Source of the DNA: Pseudomonadota bacterium
GTDB taxonomy: Bacteria; Pseudomonadota; Alphaproteobacteria; Acetobacterales; Acetobacteraceae
Reading direction: 5' to 3'
DNA: 43,246 nucleotides
Assembly: GCA_021808985.1 (NCBI GenBank)
Contig: JAKBAQ010000002.1
Coordinates: 1-43,246 of the forward strand
Positions within the stretch are counted from its first letter, which is position 1, and each line of letters starts with the position of its first letter. This document shows positions 8,716-18,940 of this stretch, piece by piece. Position numbers and translations under genes: made by a program. The notes beneath the pieces were generated by a model, which searched no databases, had not been told where the DNA came from, and saw only the letters and a program-made list of their open reading frames with translations.

Positions 8716-9561
8716 ATGAGCCCGCATATCCGGACGGCACGGCGCAACCCACCCCACGCTTTACAGAAGGGTAACGGGATTCTAGGAATTTCCGGCCCGG
8801 CCGGTGCAAGCATGGCCCGTTTTTTCGCGGCGCCGGGCATGGAGGAACACACGGTGCCGGCAAACAGGCAGGATACGGCGCAGACATTCCCGGCGGGGGC
8901 GCCGGACCCGTGCCGCCCCGCCTATCTCTTGCAAGCCACTCTCCCGGCCAGCAAGAGATGGCAAAACCACCACGCGCGCCGCGCCCTCATCCTGGCGGCG
9001 GCCCGCCGTCTCATCAGTGATGCCGGGCTGGAAGGCGTATGCCTGCACTCCATCGCCAAATCCTGCGGCATCTCTGTCCCCACCATTTACAACATCGTCG
9101 GCAACCGCGCGCATGTTCTGGACGAATCCTCGGCTGAATGGGTGCACTGGCTGGCGCTCTCCGCCAGAAGCAACGCGCCGGCGGAAGGGCAGCTGTTGGC
9201 GATCCTGCTGGCCTTCTGGAACTCAGCGCTCCGCTTTCCGCAATATACGATGAAGGCGGTGAGAAACTCAGTCATGCCCGGCCTGCCGCTGCACCGCGCT
9301 TTCCGCGACGCCGGAAGCCTGGCGATCCTCGATCTCCTGGCCATCCTGAAGTCGCAGAACCTTCTGCGCGGGTCGGTCGACATAGAATCCTTCGCCTGGC
9401 ATGTCACACAATCAGTCCATGCCGGCGTGTGCGACTGGTGCCTCGCGCCCTACGAATCATTGCGCTTCGAGCGTAATTTCACCGAAGGGCCAGGGCTGAT
9501 GCTGCTCGGCGCCCTGCGCGGCCAAGCGGCAAGGCGCATCGAACAGGCTTTGGATGCCTGA
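8716..9561 (+). CDS. TetR/AcrR family transcriptional regulator
   Basis: N-terminal HTH region ARRALILAAARRLISDAGLEGVCLHSIAKSCGISVPTIYNIVGNRAHVLDE; true start may be downstream (e.g. 8812). Confidence 0.8.
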   Translation: MSPHIRTARRNPPHALQKGNGILGISGPAGASMARFFAAPGMEEHTVPANRQDTAQTFPAGAPDPCRPAYLLQATLPASKRWQNHHARRALILAAARRLISDAGLEGVCLHSIAKSCGISVPTIYNIVGNRAHVLDESSAEWVHWLALSARSNAPAEGQLLAILLAFWNSALRFPQYTMKAVRNSVMPGLPLHRAFRDAGSLAILDLLAILKSQNLLRGSVDIESFAWHVTQSVHAGVCDWCLAPYESLRFERNFTEGPGLMLLGALRGQAARRIEQALDA

Positions 9562-9592
9562 CAGGGCCACCCCCATTTTCCGGAGTTGAATC

Positions 9593-9946
9593 ATGTCTGA
9601 ACACAGTGTCACCATCTACTACAATCCCGCCTGCGGCACGTCGCGCAGCACATTGGCGATCATCCGCGACGCCGGCATTGAACCCGTGGTGATCGAATAT
9701 CTCAAAACCCCGCCCAGCCGGGACACTCTGGCGGTTCTCGCCAAACAGGTTGGCGGCGCGCGCACCTTGCTGCGGGAGAAGGACAGACTCGTCACGACAC
9801 TCGGCCTGGGCCCTGATATCCCGGATGATGCCATCCTTGACGCCATCGCCGCCCACCCGATTCTGCTCAACCGCCCCGTGGTGATTACCCACAAAGGCGC
9901 CAAAACCTGCCGCCCGGCGGAGACCGTGCTGGAACTGCTGCCTTGA
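9593..9946 (+). CDS. arsC: Arsenate reductase (glutaredoxin type)
   Basis: VTIYYNPACGTSRSTLAII active site and RPVVITHKGAKTCRPAETV C-terminus. Confidence 0.92.
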   Translation: MSEHSVTIYYNPACGTSRSTLAIIRDAGIEPVVIEYLKTPPSRDTLAVLAKQVGGARTLLREKDRLVTTLGLGPDIPDDAILDAIAAHPILLNRPVVITHKGAKTCRPAETVLELLP

Positions 9947-9970
9947 GCGCATCTGGCTAAGAGATTGTTT

Positions 9971-10133
9971 TAAAAGTTTTTTTAAAAAAATTAAGGATAA
10001 TTCTAAAAGTTTTTTTGGGGTTTGGCCTTTTTTTTACAAAAAAGGGCCAGAATCTTGGGAAGCTTTTTATAAACCCCCTCCAAACCCCGCGAGGCGGTGA
10101 GGCTGCGCTTGCCCGCACCCCGCACCGCCTCGC
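9971..10133. repeat. Structured intergenic repeat cluster
   Basis: taaaagttttttt direct repeat (9971-9983, 10004-10016); nested inverted repeats ggggtttgg/ccaaacccc (10017-10025/10080-10088), ggcctttttt.../aaaaaagggcc (10024-10048), gcgaggcggtg/caccgcctcgc (10089-10099/10123-10133). Confidence 0.7.
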
Positions 10134-10309
10134 CTCGCTCTCACTCTCTGCTCATTTGCTCACTTTGGTGTTACTTTTTGGTTTACAAGGTCAGAACAGC
10201 ATCCGCCGGTCGACAATTATCGCTGCTCACGGCGCCTGGATGCAGGCCGCCAACCCACGTAGCGGCATGTTTTCGCAAATCACCATGCCGTTCAGGCGCC
10301 AAGCATCGC

Positions 10310-10546
10310 TCAAACTCCCGATGACACAAGCCGCCCATCAGCCTGCAAGAAAACCGCCCCGCAAGCGCCAGCCCGCCATCTTTCTTGCGCAAAACCACCC
10401 CTTGCCGCAGCCCGCGCGGGCGGCGCAACCCGGCTGTTGCGGGCCATCTCCCACGCCAAGACTATAATTTCCCGCAACTGCGCCGCGCACACCAGAAACA
10501 TGCTGGCGCAAGCCGCCATCGAAGCCAGTCCAATCACGATGTTCAT
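10310..10546 (-). CDS. Hypothetical small protein with N-terminal hydrophobic segment
   Basis: 78-aa ORF MNIVIGLASMAACASMFLVCAAQL...; no recognised family. Confidence 0.25.
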   Translation of the reverse strand: MNIVIGLASMAACASMFLVCAAQLREIIVLAWEMARNSRVAPPARAAARGGFAQERWRAGACGAVFLQADGRLVSSGV

Positions 10547-10564
10547 GCCAATCTCCCTTTTTCC

Positions 10565-11728
10565 TTAAAACAAGCTCATCTGCGCCATCGCCGCGCGCGC
10601 CGCCGGTGCCGCGAACACCCCGCAATCCAGCTTCATCCGCTCCTGGTTCAGCCCCAGCCGCCCCACCACCCGCTCCAGCCGCTGTCCCAGCAGCTCAGCG
10701 TACGGCCCGCTGCCCTGAAAGCGCGTGTGGAAGTTCGGATCATTCAACGCCCCGGCCCGGCTTTGGCGGATCAGGCTGAGTACATGGCTGGCCCGCTCGG
10801 GCAGATGTTTTTGCAGCCAGTCCGCGAACAAATCCCCCAGCTCATGCGGCAGGCGCAGCAAAATCGAATGCGCGCTCCGCGCCCCGGCCTTTGCCGCCGC
10901 CTCCACGATGCTCTCCAGCTCCGCATCGTTCAGCCCTGGAATCATCGGTGAAGCCAGAACCCCCACCGGAATCGCCGCTTGCGCCAGCCCGGCAATCGCC
11001 GCCAGCCGCCGCGCCGGAGAGGCCGCGCGGGGTTCCATGGTCCGCGCCAGCACCGGCTCCAGCGTGGTGATGGACACATGCACCTGCACCAGATTTTTCA
11101 CCGCCATGCGGCTCAGAATATCCAGATCCCGCAACACGCCGGCTGATTTGGTGATAATGCTCACCGGATGATTGAACCGCTCCAGCACCTCCAGCAGGCT
11201 GCGCGTGATACCCAGCGTGCGTTCCACCGGCTGATACGGATCCGTGTTCGACCCCAGCACGATAACCCCCACCTTGTAGCCTGTTTTTGAGAGTTCCTTT
11301 TCCAGCAGGCGCGCCGCCTCCGGCTTGAAGACAATCCGCGTCTCGAAATCCAGCCCGGCGGAGAACCCCAGATACGCATGCGAGGGCCGCGCGAAACAAT
11401 AAATGCATCCATGCTCGCACCCGCGATACGGATTGACGCTGCGGTCAAAATTCAGATCCGGGCTGTCATTGCGGGAGATAACGCTCTTCGTCGCGTCGCG
11501 GATCAGCGTGGTCCGTGGCTGGCTTTCTTCCTCGGGCGCAGTCCAGCCATCGTCAAAAGCCTCCACCCGCGCATGCTCAAACCGATTCGGTGGGTTGCAG
11601 GCCGTGCCCCGGCCCTTCCAGACCCCATCCTTCACATCCTGCTTGATATGTAGCCGGGAAACCGCCGCCATGTTCCTGCTCCGTTCCGGCGACATTAAGT
11701 CATTCCGCCTCCGGCAAGTCAAGAACAA
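10565..11728 (-). CDS. PA0069-family radical SAM protein
   Basis: NPYRGCEHGCIYCFARPSHAYLG (CxxxCxxC) and VIVLGSNTDPYQPVERTLGITRSLLEVL. Confidence 0.9.
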   Translation of the reverse strand: MFLTCRRRNDLMSPERSRNMAAVSRLHIKQDVKDGVWKGRGTACNPPNRFEHARVEAFDDGWTAPEEESQPRTTLIRDATKSVISRNDSPDLNFDRSVNPYRGCEHGCIYCFARPSHAYLGFSAGLDFETRIVFKPEAARLLEKELSKTGYKVGVIVLGSNTDPYQPVERTLGITRSLLEVLERFNHPVSIITKSAGVLRDLDILSRMAVKNLVQVHVSITTLEPVLARTMEPRAASPARRLAAIAGLAQAAIPVGVLASPMIPGLNDAELESIVEAAAKAGARSAHSILLRLPHELGDLFADWLQKHLPERASHVLSLIRQSRAGALNDPNFHTRFQGSGPYAELLGQRLERVVGRLGLNQERMKLDCGVFAAPAARAAMAQMSLF

Positions 11729-11747
11729 AATGAGAACAATCGTCTTT

Positions 11748-12287
11748 TTAGCTGGCCAGATGTTCCTTTAGCCGCGGCATCAGCTCCACCAGGTTGCATG
11801 GCCGGTGGCGTGAATCGAGCTGATAGCGCAGAATATCGTCCCAACCGTCCTTCACCGCGCCCGTGCTGCCCGGCAGCGCGAACAGATAGGTGCCATTGGC
11901 AACCCCGCCCACCGCGCGGGACTGCATGGTCGATGTGCCGATTTTCTGGTAGGAGAGCATACGGAACAGCTCGCCAAACCCCTCGATCGTCTTCTCCAGC
12001 ACGCGCGCGAACGCCTCGGGCGTCACATCCCGCCCGGTGACGCCTGTGCCCCCCGTGGTAATCACCACATCAATGCTCGGATCGGCGATCCAGCCGCGCA
12101 GCTTCGCCTCAATCGCATCGGCGTCATCGCGGATAATCGCCCGCGCCGCCACGACATGCCCAGCCCCCGCGATACGCGCGGCCAGCGCGTCTCCCGACGT
12201 ATCATCCAGCGTGGTGCGCGTATCCGAAATCGTCGCCACCGCGATCTGCACGGGAAGAAAAACCCTTGCCTCGTCAATCCGGTGCAT
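11748..12287 (-). CDS. moaB: Molybdenum cofactor biosynthesis protein, MoaB/MogA-like
   Basis: VVITTGGTGVTGRDVTPEAF and FALPGSTGAVKDGWDDIL motifs. Confidence 0.88.
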   Translation of the reverse strand: MHRIDEARVFLPVQIAVATISDTRTTLDDTSGDALAARIAGAGHVVAARAIIRDDADAIEAKLRGWIADPSIDVVITTGGTGVTGRDVTPEAFARVLEKTIEGFGELFRMLSYQKIGTSTMQSRAVGGVANGTYLFALPGSTGAVKDGWDDILRYQLDSRHRPCNLVELMPRLKEHLAS

Positions 12288-12292
12288 CAGGC

Positions 12293-13918
12293 TCAGTTCA
12301 CCGAAGCGGTATAGAAATTCGTATCCAGCCGCGGGAAATTCCCTTCCGCCAGCTGATCCAGGCTCTCCGGCTTCAGCCCGATCTCTTCGGCATAAAGCCA
12401 GCTGTCAGCCATCACCTGGCGTACGAAACGGCGGGTCTCATCGTTGGGGATGGTCTCGATGAAGAGCAGCGGATCGGTTTGGTCCTGCGTCGCCCAGCTG
12501 GCGACGGCATTTGGCCCGGCATTATAGCTCGCCAGAATCGCCAGCAGATTATCGTTGATCCCCGGCTGTTGGCCCAGATAGCGGATATAGCCCTGCCCCA
12601 GGGCGAGGTTCGCCGAAGGATCGTTGAGCGAGCCGCTCACCCCCTCCTGGCGTCTGACATAGGAAGCCGTCACCGGCATGAGCTGCATCAGCCCGCGCGC
12701 ACCGCAGCGCGATACGGCATCAACATCAAACCCTGATTCCGTGCGCGCCAGCGCGTACACCAGCGCCGGATCAACGGTGAAGCCGCCGGCGGGATGCAGC
12801 GCCGGAAGCGGCAGGCGCGCGCCGGCGATCTCATCCACAGGGTTCGGCAACTCACTGGCCACTGAAATGGTCACATCCACCAGCCCGGCACGGGCGGCCA
12901 CGGCCATCACTGCCCGGCCAAGGTCCGGGTTGGCCTGAATCTGCGGCCACAGGGCGCGCAACGCCGTTTCAGCCTGGCCGGTGGCGCCCACCTGCAACAG
13001 GGCGAAGGCCAGATGCCCGTCAGGCGTCGCGTCCACCGCGGTGATATCGGCTTCCGTCAATGTCGCCGAAATGCCGCTGGGGCCAAACCCCTGCCCCAAA
13101 AGCCGCCCCGCCAGCATGCCGTAGAAGGTATCGCTGGCCCCCGCGGCCTGATGCAGCCAGTTGAGATAGGCTTCCGGCTGCTGCATGCGCAGCGCCGCGC
13201 GGGCTGCCCAGAACTGGCTGGCGGCCCGGTCGTCATCAGAAATTCCCGCCATCCCGGCGGTGGCGCCAAAGGCGGCGGCGGCGGCGGTCAGGTCACCCTT
13301 TTCCCAGGCATCGATACCGGTCATGAACTGCCGGTGCCAGATGTAGCTGTCCGGCGCGATCGCGGGGTCCGCCGCGGCCCCGGCGGTGATCGTGGTTTCC
13401 GGCAGCAATGAAACCACCGGCGCCGCCGGCATCTGGCTGGCGCGCAGCTTGTGGCGCATCAGCGCGTATATATCCACCGCCTCCGGCTGGCTGCCATATT
13501 GCGCGTACCACGCGATCAGCTCAGCCGGCGTGCTGATATAATTCTGGCTCAGATACCGCTGCGCCAGGATCGGCCCCACCAGCGAGGTATCGTCCAGCCG
13601 CGCGATCAGCCTGTCCGCCTCGCTAAATTCCCCGGCGGACTGCGCCGCCATAATGCGCTGATACATCACCACGGCGCTCGGCGGCAGCGGCTCGGGCAGG
13701 ATGATTTCAACATTGGCTGAGGGCGCGTTACGCGGCACGGCGTAAGCCACACTGTCCCCGCCTGTTGCGCTGGCGGGCGCTGAGGGGGGCGGCATCGGTC
13801 CCATACCTTGTCCCCCATCGGGGGACTTCGCCTGCGCGCTCGTGGAGGTCACGAGCCCTAGGGCAAAAACAGACACCGTGGCCAAAGCAAGCCGGGTGAC
13901 GTTCAGGCGGGAGAGCAT
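12293..13918 (-). CDS. Soluble-type lytic murein transglycosylase
   Basis: C-terminal SLT domain ALARTESGFDVDAVSRCGARGLMQLMPVTA...ILASYNAGPNAVASW; signal peptide MLSRLNVTRLALATVSVFALGLVTSTSAQA (start 13918; ORF track 13936). Confidence 0.9.
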   Translation of the reverse strand: MLSRLNVTRLALATVSVFALGLVTSTSAQAKSPDGGQGMGPMPPPSAPASATGGDSVAYAVPRNAPSANVEIILPEPLPPSAVVMYQRIMAAQSAGEFSEADRLIARLDDTSLVGPILAQRYLSQNYISTPAELIAWYAQYGSQPEAVDIYALMRHKLRASQMPAAPVVSLLPETTITAGAAADPAIAPDSYIWHRQFMTGIDAWEKGDLTAAAAAFGATAGMAGISDDDRAASQFWAARAALRMQQPEAYLNWLHQAAGASDTFYGMLAGRLLGQGFGPSGISATLTEADITAVDATPDGHLAFALLQVGATGQAETALRALWPQIQANPDLGRAVMAVAARAGLVDVTISVASELPNPVDEIAGARLPLPALHPAGGFTVDPALVYALARTESGFDVDAVSRCGARGLMQLMPVTASYVRRQEGVSGSLNDPSANLALGQGYIRYLGQQPGINDNLLAILASYNAGPNAVASWATQDQTDPLLFIETIPNDETRRFVRQVMADSWLYAEEIGLKPESLDQLAEGNFPRLDTNFYTASVN

Positions 13919-14064
13919 GTTGAGGGCTCCTCGCATGGGAATTTTCCCTACACATTCAGCCCTTGTGACGCAAGAGCCTGTAGCGAGACAATTCTCATAT
14001 TACGAGACGTTTTTAGCAGTTTCCGGAGGTTATGACCCGTCCTTTAGTTCACTATTTCGTGATA

Positions 14065-14916
14065 TTAATGTGATTCCACTTTATCGGAGGTTAATTCCAA
14101 AAATTCTCGCAACTGCAATAAATCACGCCAGGCCTCCGCCTTGGCCATGGGCGTGCGCAGCAAATACGCCGGATGGTAGCTGGGCAGACAAGGCAACGGC
14201 GCCGCCAAGCCAGGTATTTTCACCTGCCGCCACACGCCGCGCAGCCGCCTTATCCCCTGTTCACGCTCCGGCGGCGGCAAAACCGCCTTGGCCGCCACCG
14301 CCCCCAGCAGCAGCACGCAGCGCGGCCGCACCAGGGCGATATGGCGCAGCAGAAAAGGCAGGCACACCGCCATCTCGGCCTCTGTCGGCGTGCGGTTGCC
14401 GGGCGGGCGCCATGGCACGGTATTGATGATTCGCACCTTGGCCCGCTCAAGCCCGATGCTGCCCAGCATTTTATCCAATAGCTGCCCGGCGGGCCCCACA
14501 AAGGGCCGGCCCGCCCGGTCTTCTTCCGCTCCCGGCGCCTCGCCCACCACAACCAGCCGCGCATCCGCCGCGCCATCGGCAAACACCAGCTGAGTCGCGG
14601 TGTCGCGCAGGGCGCAGCCAGTAAACCCGGCGAGCGCCTTTTCCAGCGCATCCAGGCTCTCACATCCAGCCGCCAGCTGCTCCGCCTGCGCCACCCCGCC
14701 CGGCAGCGCCGCGGCAAGGCGGGGCGCCTGTGCCCGCGCCACCGGAGCGGGAGCCTGCGCGGCGGCCGGCGCGGGCGCAACCCGGGCCGCTCGCCGGTCC
14801 TGCACGGCATCCAGCAGCGCCTCATCGGCTCCCCACTCCACCTGCAGGCGCAGCGCCTCGATCAAATCCATAAAACCATACTTAACCATACCCACGGCGA
14901 TTGAAATAACCGCCAA
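14065..14916 (-). CDS. Uracil-DNA glycosylase, family 4/5-like
   Basis: LVVVGEAPGAEEDRAGRPFVGPAGQLLDKML, INTVPWRPPGNRTPTEAE and PSYHPAYLLR; likely true start at MDLIEALRLQ. Confidence 0.9.
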   Translation of the reverse strand: MAVISIAVGMVKYGFMDLIEALRLQVEWGADEALLDAVQDRRAARVAPAPAAAQAPAPVARAQAPRLAAALPGGVAQAEQLAAGCESLDALEKALAGFTGCALRDTATQLVFADGAADARLVVVGEAPGAEEDRAGRPFVGPAGQLLDKMLGSIGLERAKVRIINTVPWRPPGNRTPTEAEMAVCLPFLLRHIALVRPRCVLLLGAVAAKAVLPPPEREQGIRRLRGVWRQVKIPGLAAPLPCLPSYHPAYLLRTPMAKAEAWRDLLQLREFLELTSDKVESH

Positions 14917-15018
14917 TATGATCTTAACCCTTTACCCAGCCAGGAACCAAGCGGTTGAGACTTTACGCAAGCTAACAAGTTTCCGTATAGGACTGCGACC
15001 AGAACAGGAGTGAAGAAA

Positions 15019-16656
15019 ATGTCAGACCAGATGGAACCGCGCGAGGCGATGGAGTTCGATGTGCTGGTGGTAGGCGCCGGCCCTGGTGGCCTGTCCGCCG
15101 CCATCAAGCTCAAGCAGCTCAACCCGGAGCTTTCCGTCTGCGTCGTGGAAAAAGGCGGTGAGGTCGGCGCCCATACCCTCTCCGGCGCCGTTCTGGAGCC
15201 GCGCGCCCTGCTGGAACTCTTCCCCGAATGCGACCCGGCGCTGATCCCCCTGGCCACCCCGGTGTCCGAGGATCGCTTCATGTACCTCACCGAGACCAAG
15301 GCCTTCACCTCGCCGGTCACCCCGGCGACCATGCACAATCATGGCAACTATATCGTCTCGCTCGGCAATGTCGTGCGCTGGCTCGGCCAGCAGGCGGAAG
15401 AACTCGGCGTGGAAATCTATCCCGGTTTCGCCGCCGCCGAGGTGCTTTTTGATGGCGCGCGCGTCGCCGGCGTGGCCACCGGCGACATGGGCATCGGCAA
15501 GGACGGCAAGCCCACCGGCAATTTCCAGCGCGGCATGGAGCTGCGCGCCACCTACACCATCTTCGCCGAAGGCTGCCGCGGTTCGCTCTCCAAGCAGCTG
15601 ATGGCCAAATTCGACCTCAACGCCAAGAACGACCCGCAGACCTACGGCATCGGCATCAAGGAGCTCTGGGAGGTCAAACCCGAGCATTTCAAGAAGGGCC
15701 TCACCATTCACAGCGTCGGCTGGCCGCTGAAGTCCGACACCTATGGCGGCTCCGCCATCTATTTCTTCGGCGAAAACCTCATGGCCTACTGCTTCGTCGT
15801 CGGGCTGGACTATAAAAACCCCTATCTCTCGCCCTTCCAGGAGATGCAGCGCTACAAGACCCACCCGGCCATCGCGCCGTTCTTTGAAGGCGCCAAGCGC
15901 ATCTCCTACGGCGCGCGCGCGCTCAACGAGGGCGGTTTCCAATCTCTGCCCAAGCTAACCTTCCCCGGCGGCGTGCTCATCGGCTGCGCCGCCGGCACCT
16001 TGAATGTGCCCAAGATCAAAGGCAGCCACACCGCGATGAAATCCGGCATGGTCGCCGCCGAAGCCATCGCCGAGGCACTGACCGGCGAGCGCCCCGACGA
16101 GGTCATCGCCTATGCCAGCAAGCTGGAAGCCAGCTGGGTCTGGCCCGAACTGCACAGCGTGCGCAACGTCCGCCCCGGCTTCGCCAAATGGGGCTTCTAT
16201 GGCGGCATGATCAACGCCGCCATCGACACCTACATCTTCCGCGGCAAGGCGCCCTGGACCCTGAAGAACCATTTCGACCATCTTCAGCTCAAAAAAGCCA
16301 AGGACTGCCAGCCGATCAACTACCCCAAGCCGGACGGCAAGCTCACATTCGACCGTCTCTCCTCCGTTTTCCTCTCCAACACCAACCACGAGGAAAACCA
16401 GCCCGCCCACCTCACCCTGCTCGATGCCAGCAAGGCCATCAGCGTCAACTACAATGAATATGCGAGCCCCGAGACCCGCTATTGCCCGGCCGGCGTGTAT
16501 GAAATCGTCGGCGAGGATGCCGGCAACCCGCAGCTGCAAATCAACGCGCAAAACTGCGTCCATTGCAAAACCTGCGACATCAAGGACCCCACCCAGAACA
16601 TCAACTGGGTCGTCCCTGAAGGGGCAGGCGGTCCCAACTATCCGGGCGGCATGTGA
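15019..16656 (+). CDS. Electron transfer flavoprotein-ubiquinone oxidoreductase
   Basis: [23 protein letters not shown] site; C-terminal 4Fe-4S region [33 protein letters not shown]; start [11 protein letters not shown]. Confidence 0.95.
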   Translation: MSDQMEPREAMEFDVLVVGAGPGGLSAAIKLKQLNPELSVCVVEKGGEVGAHTLSGAVLEPRALLELFPECDPALIPLATPVSEDRFMYLTETKAFTSPVTPATMHNHGNYIVSLGNVVRWLGQQAEELGVEIYPGFAAAEVLFDGARVAGVATGDMGIGKDGKPTGNFQRGMELRATYTIFAEGCRGSLSKQLMAKFDLNAKNDPQTYGIGIKELWEVKPEHFKKGLTIHSVGWPLKSDTYGGSAIYFFGENLMAYCFVVGLDYKNPYLSPFQEMQRYKTHPAIAPFFEGAKRISYGARALNEGGFQSLPKLTFPGGVLIGCAAGTLNVPKIKGSHTAMKSGMVAAEAIAEALTGERPDEVIAYASKLEASWVWPELHSVRNVRPGFAKWGFYGGMINAAIDTYIFRGKAPWTLKNHFDHLQLKKAKDCQPINYPKPDGKLTFDRLSSVFLSNTNHEENQPAHLTLLDASKAISVNYNEYASPETRYCPAGVYEIVGEDAGNPQLQINAQNCVHCKTCDIKDPTQNINWVVPEGAGGPNYPGGM

Positions 16657-16717
16657 GGTTCCGTTCGCGGCCAGAGGGCGTTGATAACCGGCATCAACCG
16701 GTAATGGCCTGAAAGCC

Positions 16718-17296
16718 ATGGAAAACGACCGTTTGGCGGCATTCAGCGACGGCGTTATCGCCGTCATCATCACCATCATGGTGCTGGAGCTGAAACCCCC
16801 GCAGGGCACCGGAACCGGCGCCCTGCTGGGCGCCGTCCCCACCTTCGTCAGCTACATCCTCAGCTTCGTCTATGTCGCGATATACTGGAACAACCACCAT
16901 CATTTCTTCCAGCTTGTCCCGCGCGTCACCGGCGGCATCCTCTGGGCCAACCTGCATCTGCTGTTCTGGCTCTCGCTGGTTCCCTTCACCACCGCCTGGC
17001 TCGGTCAACACTACGCCGCCGCGCTCCCAACCGCGCTCTATGGCGTCAGCCTGCTGATGGCGGCGCTCGCCTGGTATATCCTGCAAATCACGATCATCCG
17101 CAGCCAGGGCCAAAACTCCGCTCTCTCGAAAGCCGTCGGCGGCGACCTCAAGGGCAAGATTTCCCCGATTCTCTACACGGCCGGAATTATCCTGGCGTTT
17201 TTCAGCACAACGGGCGCCGATGGCATATACGCCGCCGTCGCCATTTTATGGCTCATCCCCGACCGCCGCGTCGAACGCGAGCTTGGCCGCCGGTAA
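16718..17296 (+). CDS. TMEM175/DUF1211-family membrane protein
   Basis: N-terminal DRLAAFSDGVIAVIITIMVLELKPP and WNNHHHFF signature. Confidence 0.88.
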   Translation: MENDRLAAFSDGVIAVIITIMVLELKPPQGTGTGALLGAVPTFVSYILSFVYVAIYWNNHHHFFQLVPRVTGGILWANLHLLFWLSLVPFTTAWLGQHYAAALPTALYGVSLLMAALAWYILQITIIRSQGQNSALSKAVGGDLKGKISPILYTAGIILAFFSTTGADGIYAAVAILWLIPDRRVERELGRR

Positions 17297-17312
17297 CACC
17301 CGGCGGCCAAGC
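17281..17312. terminator. 13-bp perfect stem-loop at convergent gene junction
   Basis: gcttggccgccgg (17281-17293) / loop taacac / ccggcggccaagc (17300-17312), between TMEM175-like (+) and argB (-). Confidence 0.6.
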
Positions 17313-17319
17313 CACCCGG

Positions 17320-18216
17320 CTATTTGTGGATCATCGTGCCGATGCCGCCAGCGGTGAACAGCTCCAGCAGCAGCGCGTGCGGCACGCGGCCATCCAGAAT
17401 GGTGGCGCCCTTCACCCCCAGGGTGACGGCTTCCATGCAGGTTTCCACCTTCGGGATCATCCCGCCCGAGATGGTGCCATCGGCGGTCAGCGCCTGAATC
17501 TGCGCCAGGCTCAGATCCGGCATCAGGTTCTTGTCCTTGTCCAGCACGCCGGGCACGTCGGTGAGCATCAGCAGCCGGTTGGCGTTCAGCGCGCCGGCGA
17601 TCGCGCCAGCGGCCGTATCGGCGTTGATGTTATAGGTCTCGCCATTCTCCCCGGTGCCAACGGGTGCGATGACCGGGATCAGCCCGGCGCCGGTCAGCGC
17701 ATGGATCACGCGCGTGTCGATGAAAGCGGGCTCGCCAACGAAGCCAAGATCCAGCACGCTCTCAATATGCGAATCCGGGTCCTTCTTGGTGCGGTGCATT
17801 TTGCGCGCGCGGATCAGCCCGCCATCCTTGCCCGAAATCCCCACCGCCAGCGCGCCGGCGCGGTTGATCAGCCCCGCCACCTGCTTGTTCACGCTGCCCG
17901 CCAGCACCATTTCCACCACCTCGACCATGGCGGCATCGGTCACGCGCAGCCCGTCGATGAAGCTGGATTTGATCGCCAGCCGGTCCAGCATGGCGTTAAT
18001 CTGCGGCCCCCCGCCATGCACGATCACCGGATTGATGCCAACCTGCTTGAGCAGCGCGATGTCGCGGCCGAACTCGCCCGCCAGAATATCCTCGCCCATC
18101 GCATGGCCGCCATATTTCACCACGATGGTCGCCCCCGCATAGCGGCGCAGAAACGGCAGCGCGCTGGCGACGATATGCGCCTGGGCGGCGGCGGTTTTCA
18201 GCTCCTCAGTATTCAT
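17320..18216 (-). CDS. argB: Acetylglutamate kinase
   Basis: [44 protein letters not shown]; start [12 protein letters not shown] at 18216. Confidence 0.95.
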   Translation of the reverse strand: MNTEELKTAAAQAHIVASALPFLRRYAGATIVVKYGGHAMGEDILAGEFGRDIALLKQVGINPVIVHGGGPQINAMLDRLAIKSSFIDGLRVTDAAMVEVVEMVLAGSVNKQVAGLINRAGALAVGISGKDGGLIRARKMHRTKKDPDSHIESVLDLGFVGEPAFIDTRVIHALTGAGLIPVIAPVGTGENGETYNINADTAAGAIAGALNANRLLMLTDVPGVLDKDKNLMPDLSLAQIQALTADGTISGGMIPKVETCMEAVTLGVKGATILDGRVPHALLLELFTAGGIGTMIHK

Positions 18217-18241
18217 CTCGGCTCCTGGAAAAATTCTACCG

Positions 18242-18940
18242 CTAGATAAAGCCCGCGATGCTGGCGCGCAAATCGTCCATCCCGCGCCCGGTGACACTGG
18301 AAGTGGAAATCACGAACGGCAGCGCCGCCGGGTGCTCCTTCGTCAGCGCGATGATCTCGTCCTGCTTGCGGCGCAGCGCCGCGGGCTTCACGTCATCGGC
18401 CTTGGTCAGCACCAGCTGGTAGGCCACGGCTGACTGGTCGAGCAGTTCCATCACCACCTCATCGGCGGGCTTCAGCTCGATGCGCGCGTCCAGCAGCAGA
18501 AATACCCGCCGCAGATTCGGCCGCCCGCGCAGATAATCGAGCATCAGCCCCTGCCAGTCACGCTTGATGGCTTTGGGCGCCTCGGCATAGCCGTAGCCAG
18601 GCATGTCCACCAGCACGATGGGCGCTGCCTCCATCCGGAAGAAATTCAACTGCCGGGTGCGCCCCGGCTGGTGCGACACGCGCGCCAGCGCCTTGCGCCC
18701 GGTCAGCGCATTCAACAGCGAGGATTTGCCCACATTGGAGCGCCCCGCGAAGGCCACTTCAATTCCGTTTGGCGCGGGCAGATGGTCGAGCCCCTGCGCC
18801 GCATGGAAGAATTCGCAATGCGAGGCGAAGAGTTTCCGCCCCGCCTCCAGCTGCTCCGGGCTGAAAGTCCCGGCCGCGAAAACTAGATTTTCGCCGGCAC
18901 CCTCGCCCGTGGGTTGCCCGCCTGGCGCATGATCAGCCAT
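18242..18940 (-). CDS. engB: Ribosome biogenesis GTP-binding protein EngB/YihA/YsxC
   Basis: [44 protein letters not shown] track start 18970. Confidence 0.94.
   Translation of the reverse strand: MADHAPGGQPTGEGAGENLVFAAGTFSPEQLEAGRKLFASHCEFFHAAQGLDHLPAPNGIEVAFAGRSNVGKSSLLNALTGRKALARVSHQPGRTRQLNFFRMEAAPIVLVDMPGYGYAEAPKAIKRDWQGLMLDYLRGRPNLRRVFLLLDARIELKPADEVVMELLDQSAVAYQLVLTKADDVKPAALRRKQDEIIALTKEHPAALPFVISTSSVTGRGMDDLRASIAGFI

Noticed and set aside
10015-10467. 150-aa plus-strand ORF across the repeat cluster
   Set aside because: Starts within the inverted-repeat block and has low-complexity sequence; unlikely to be coding.
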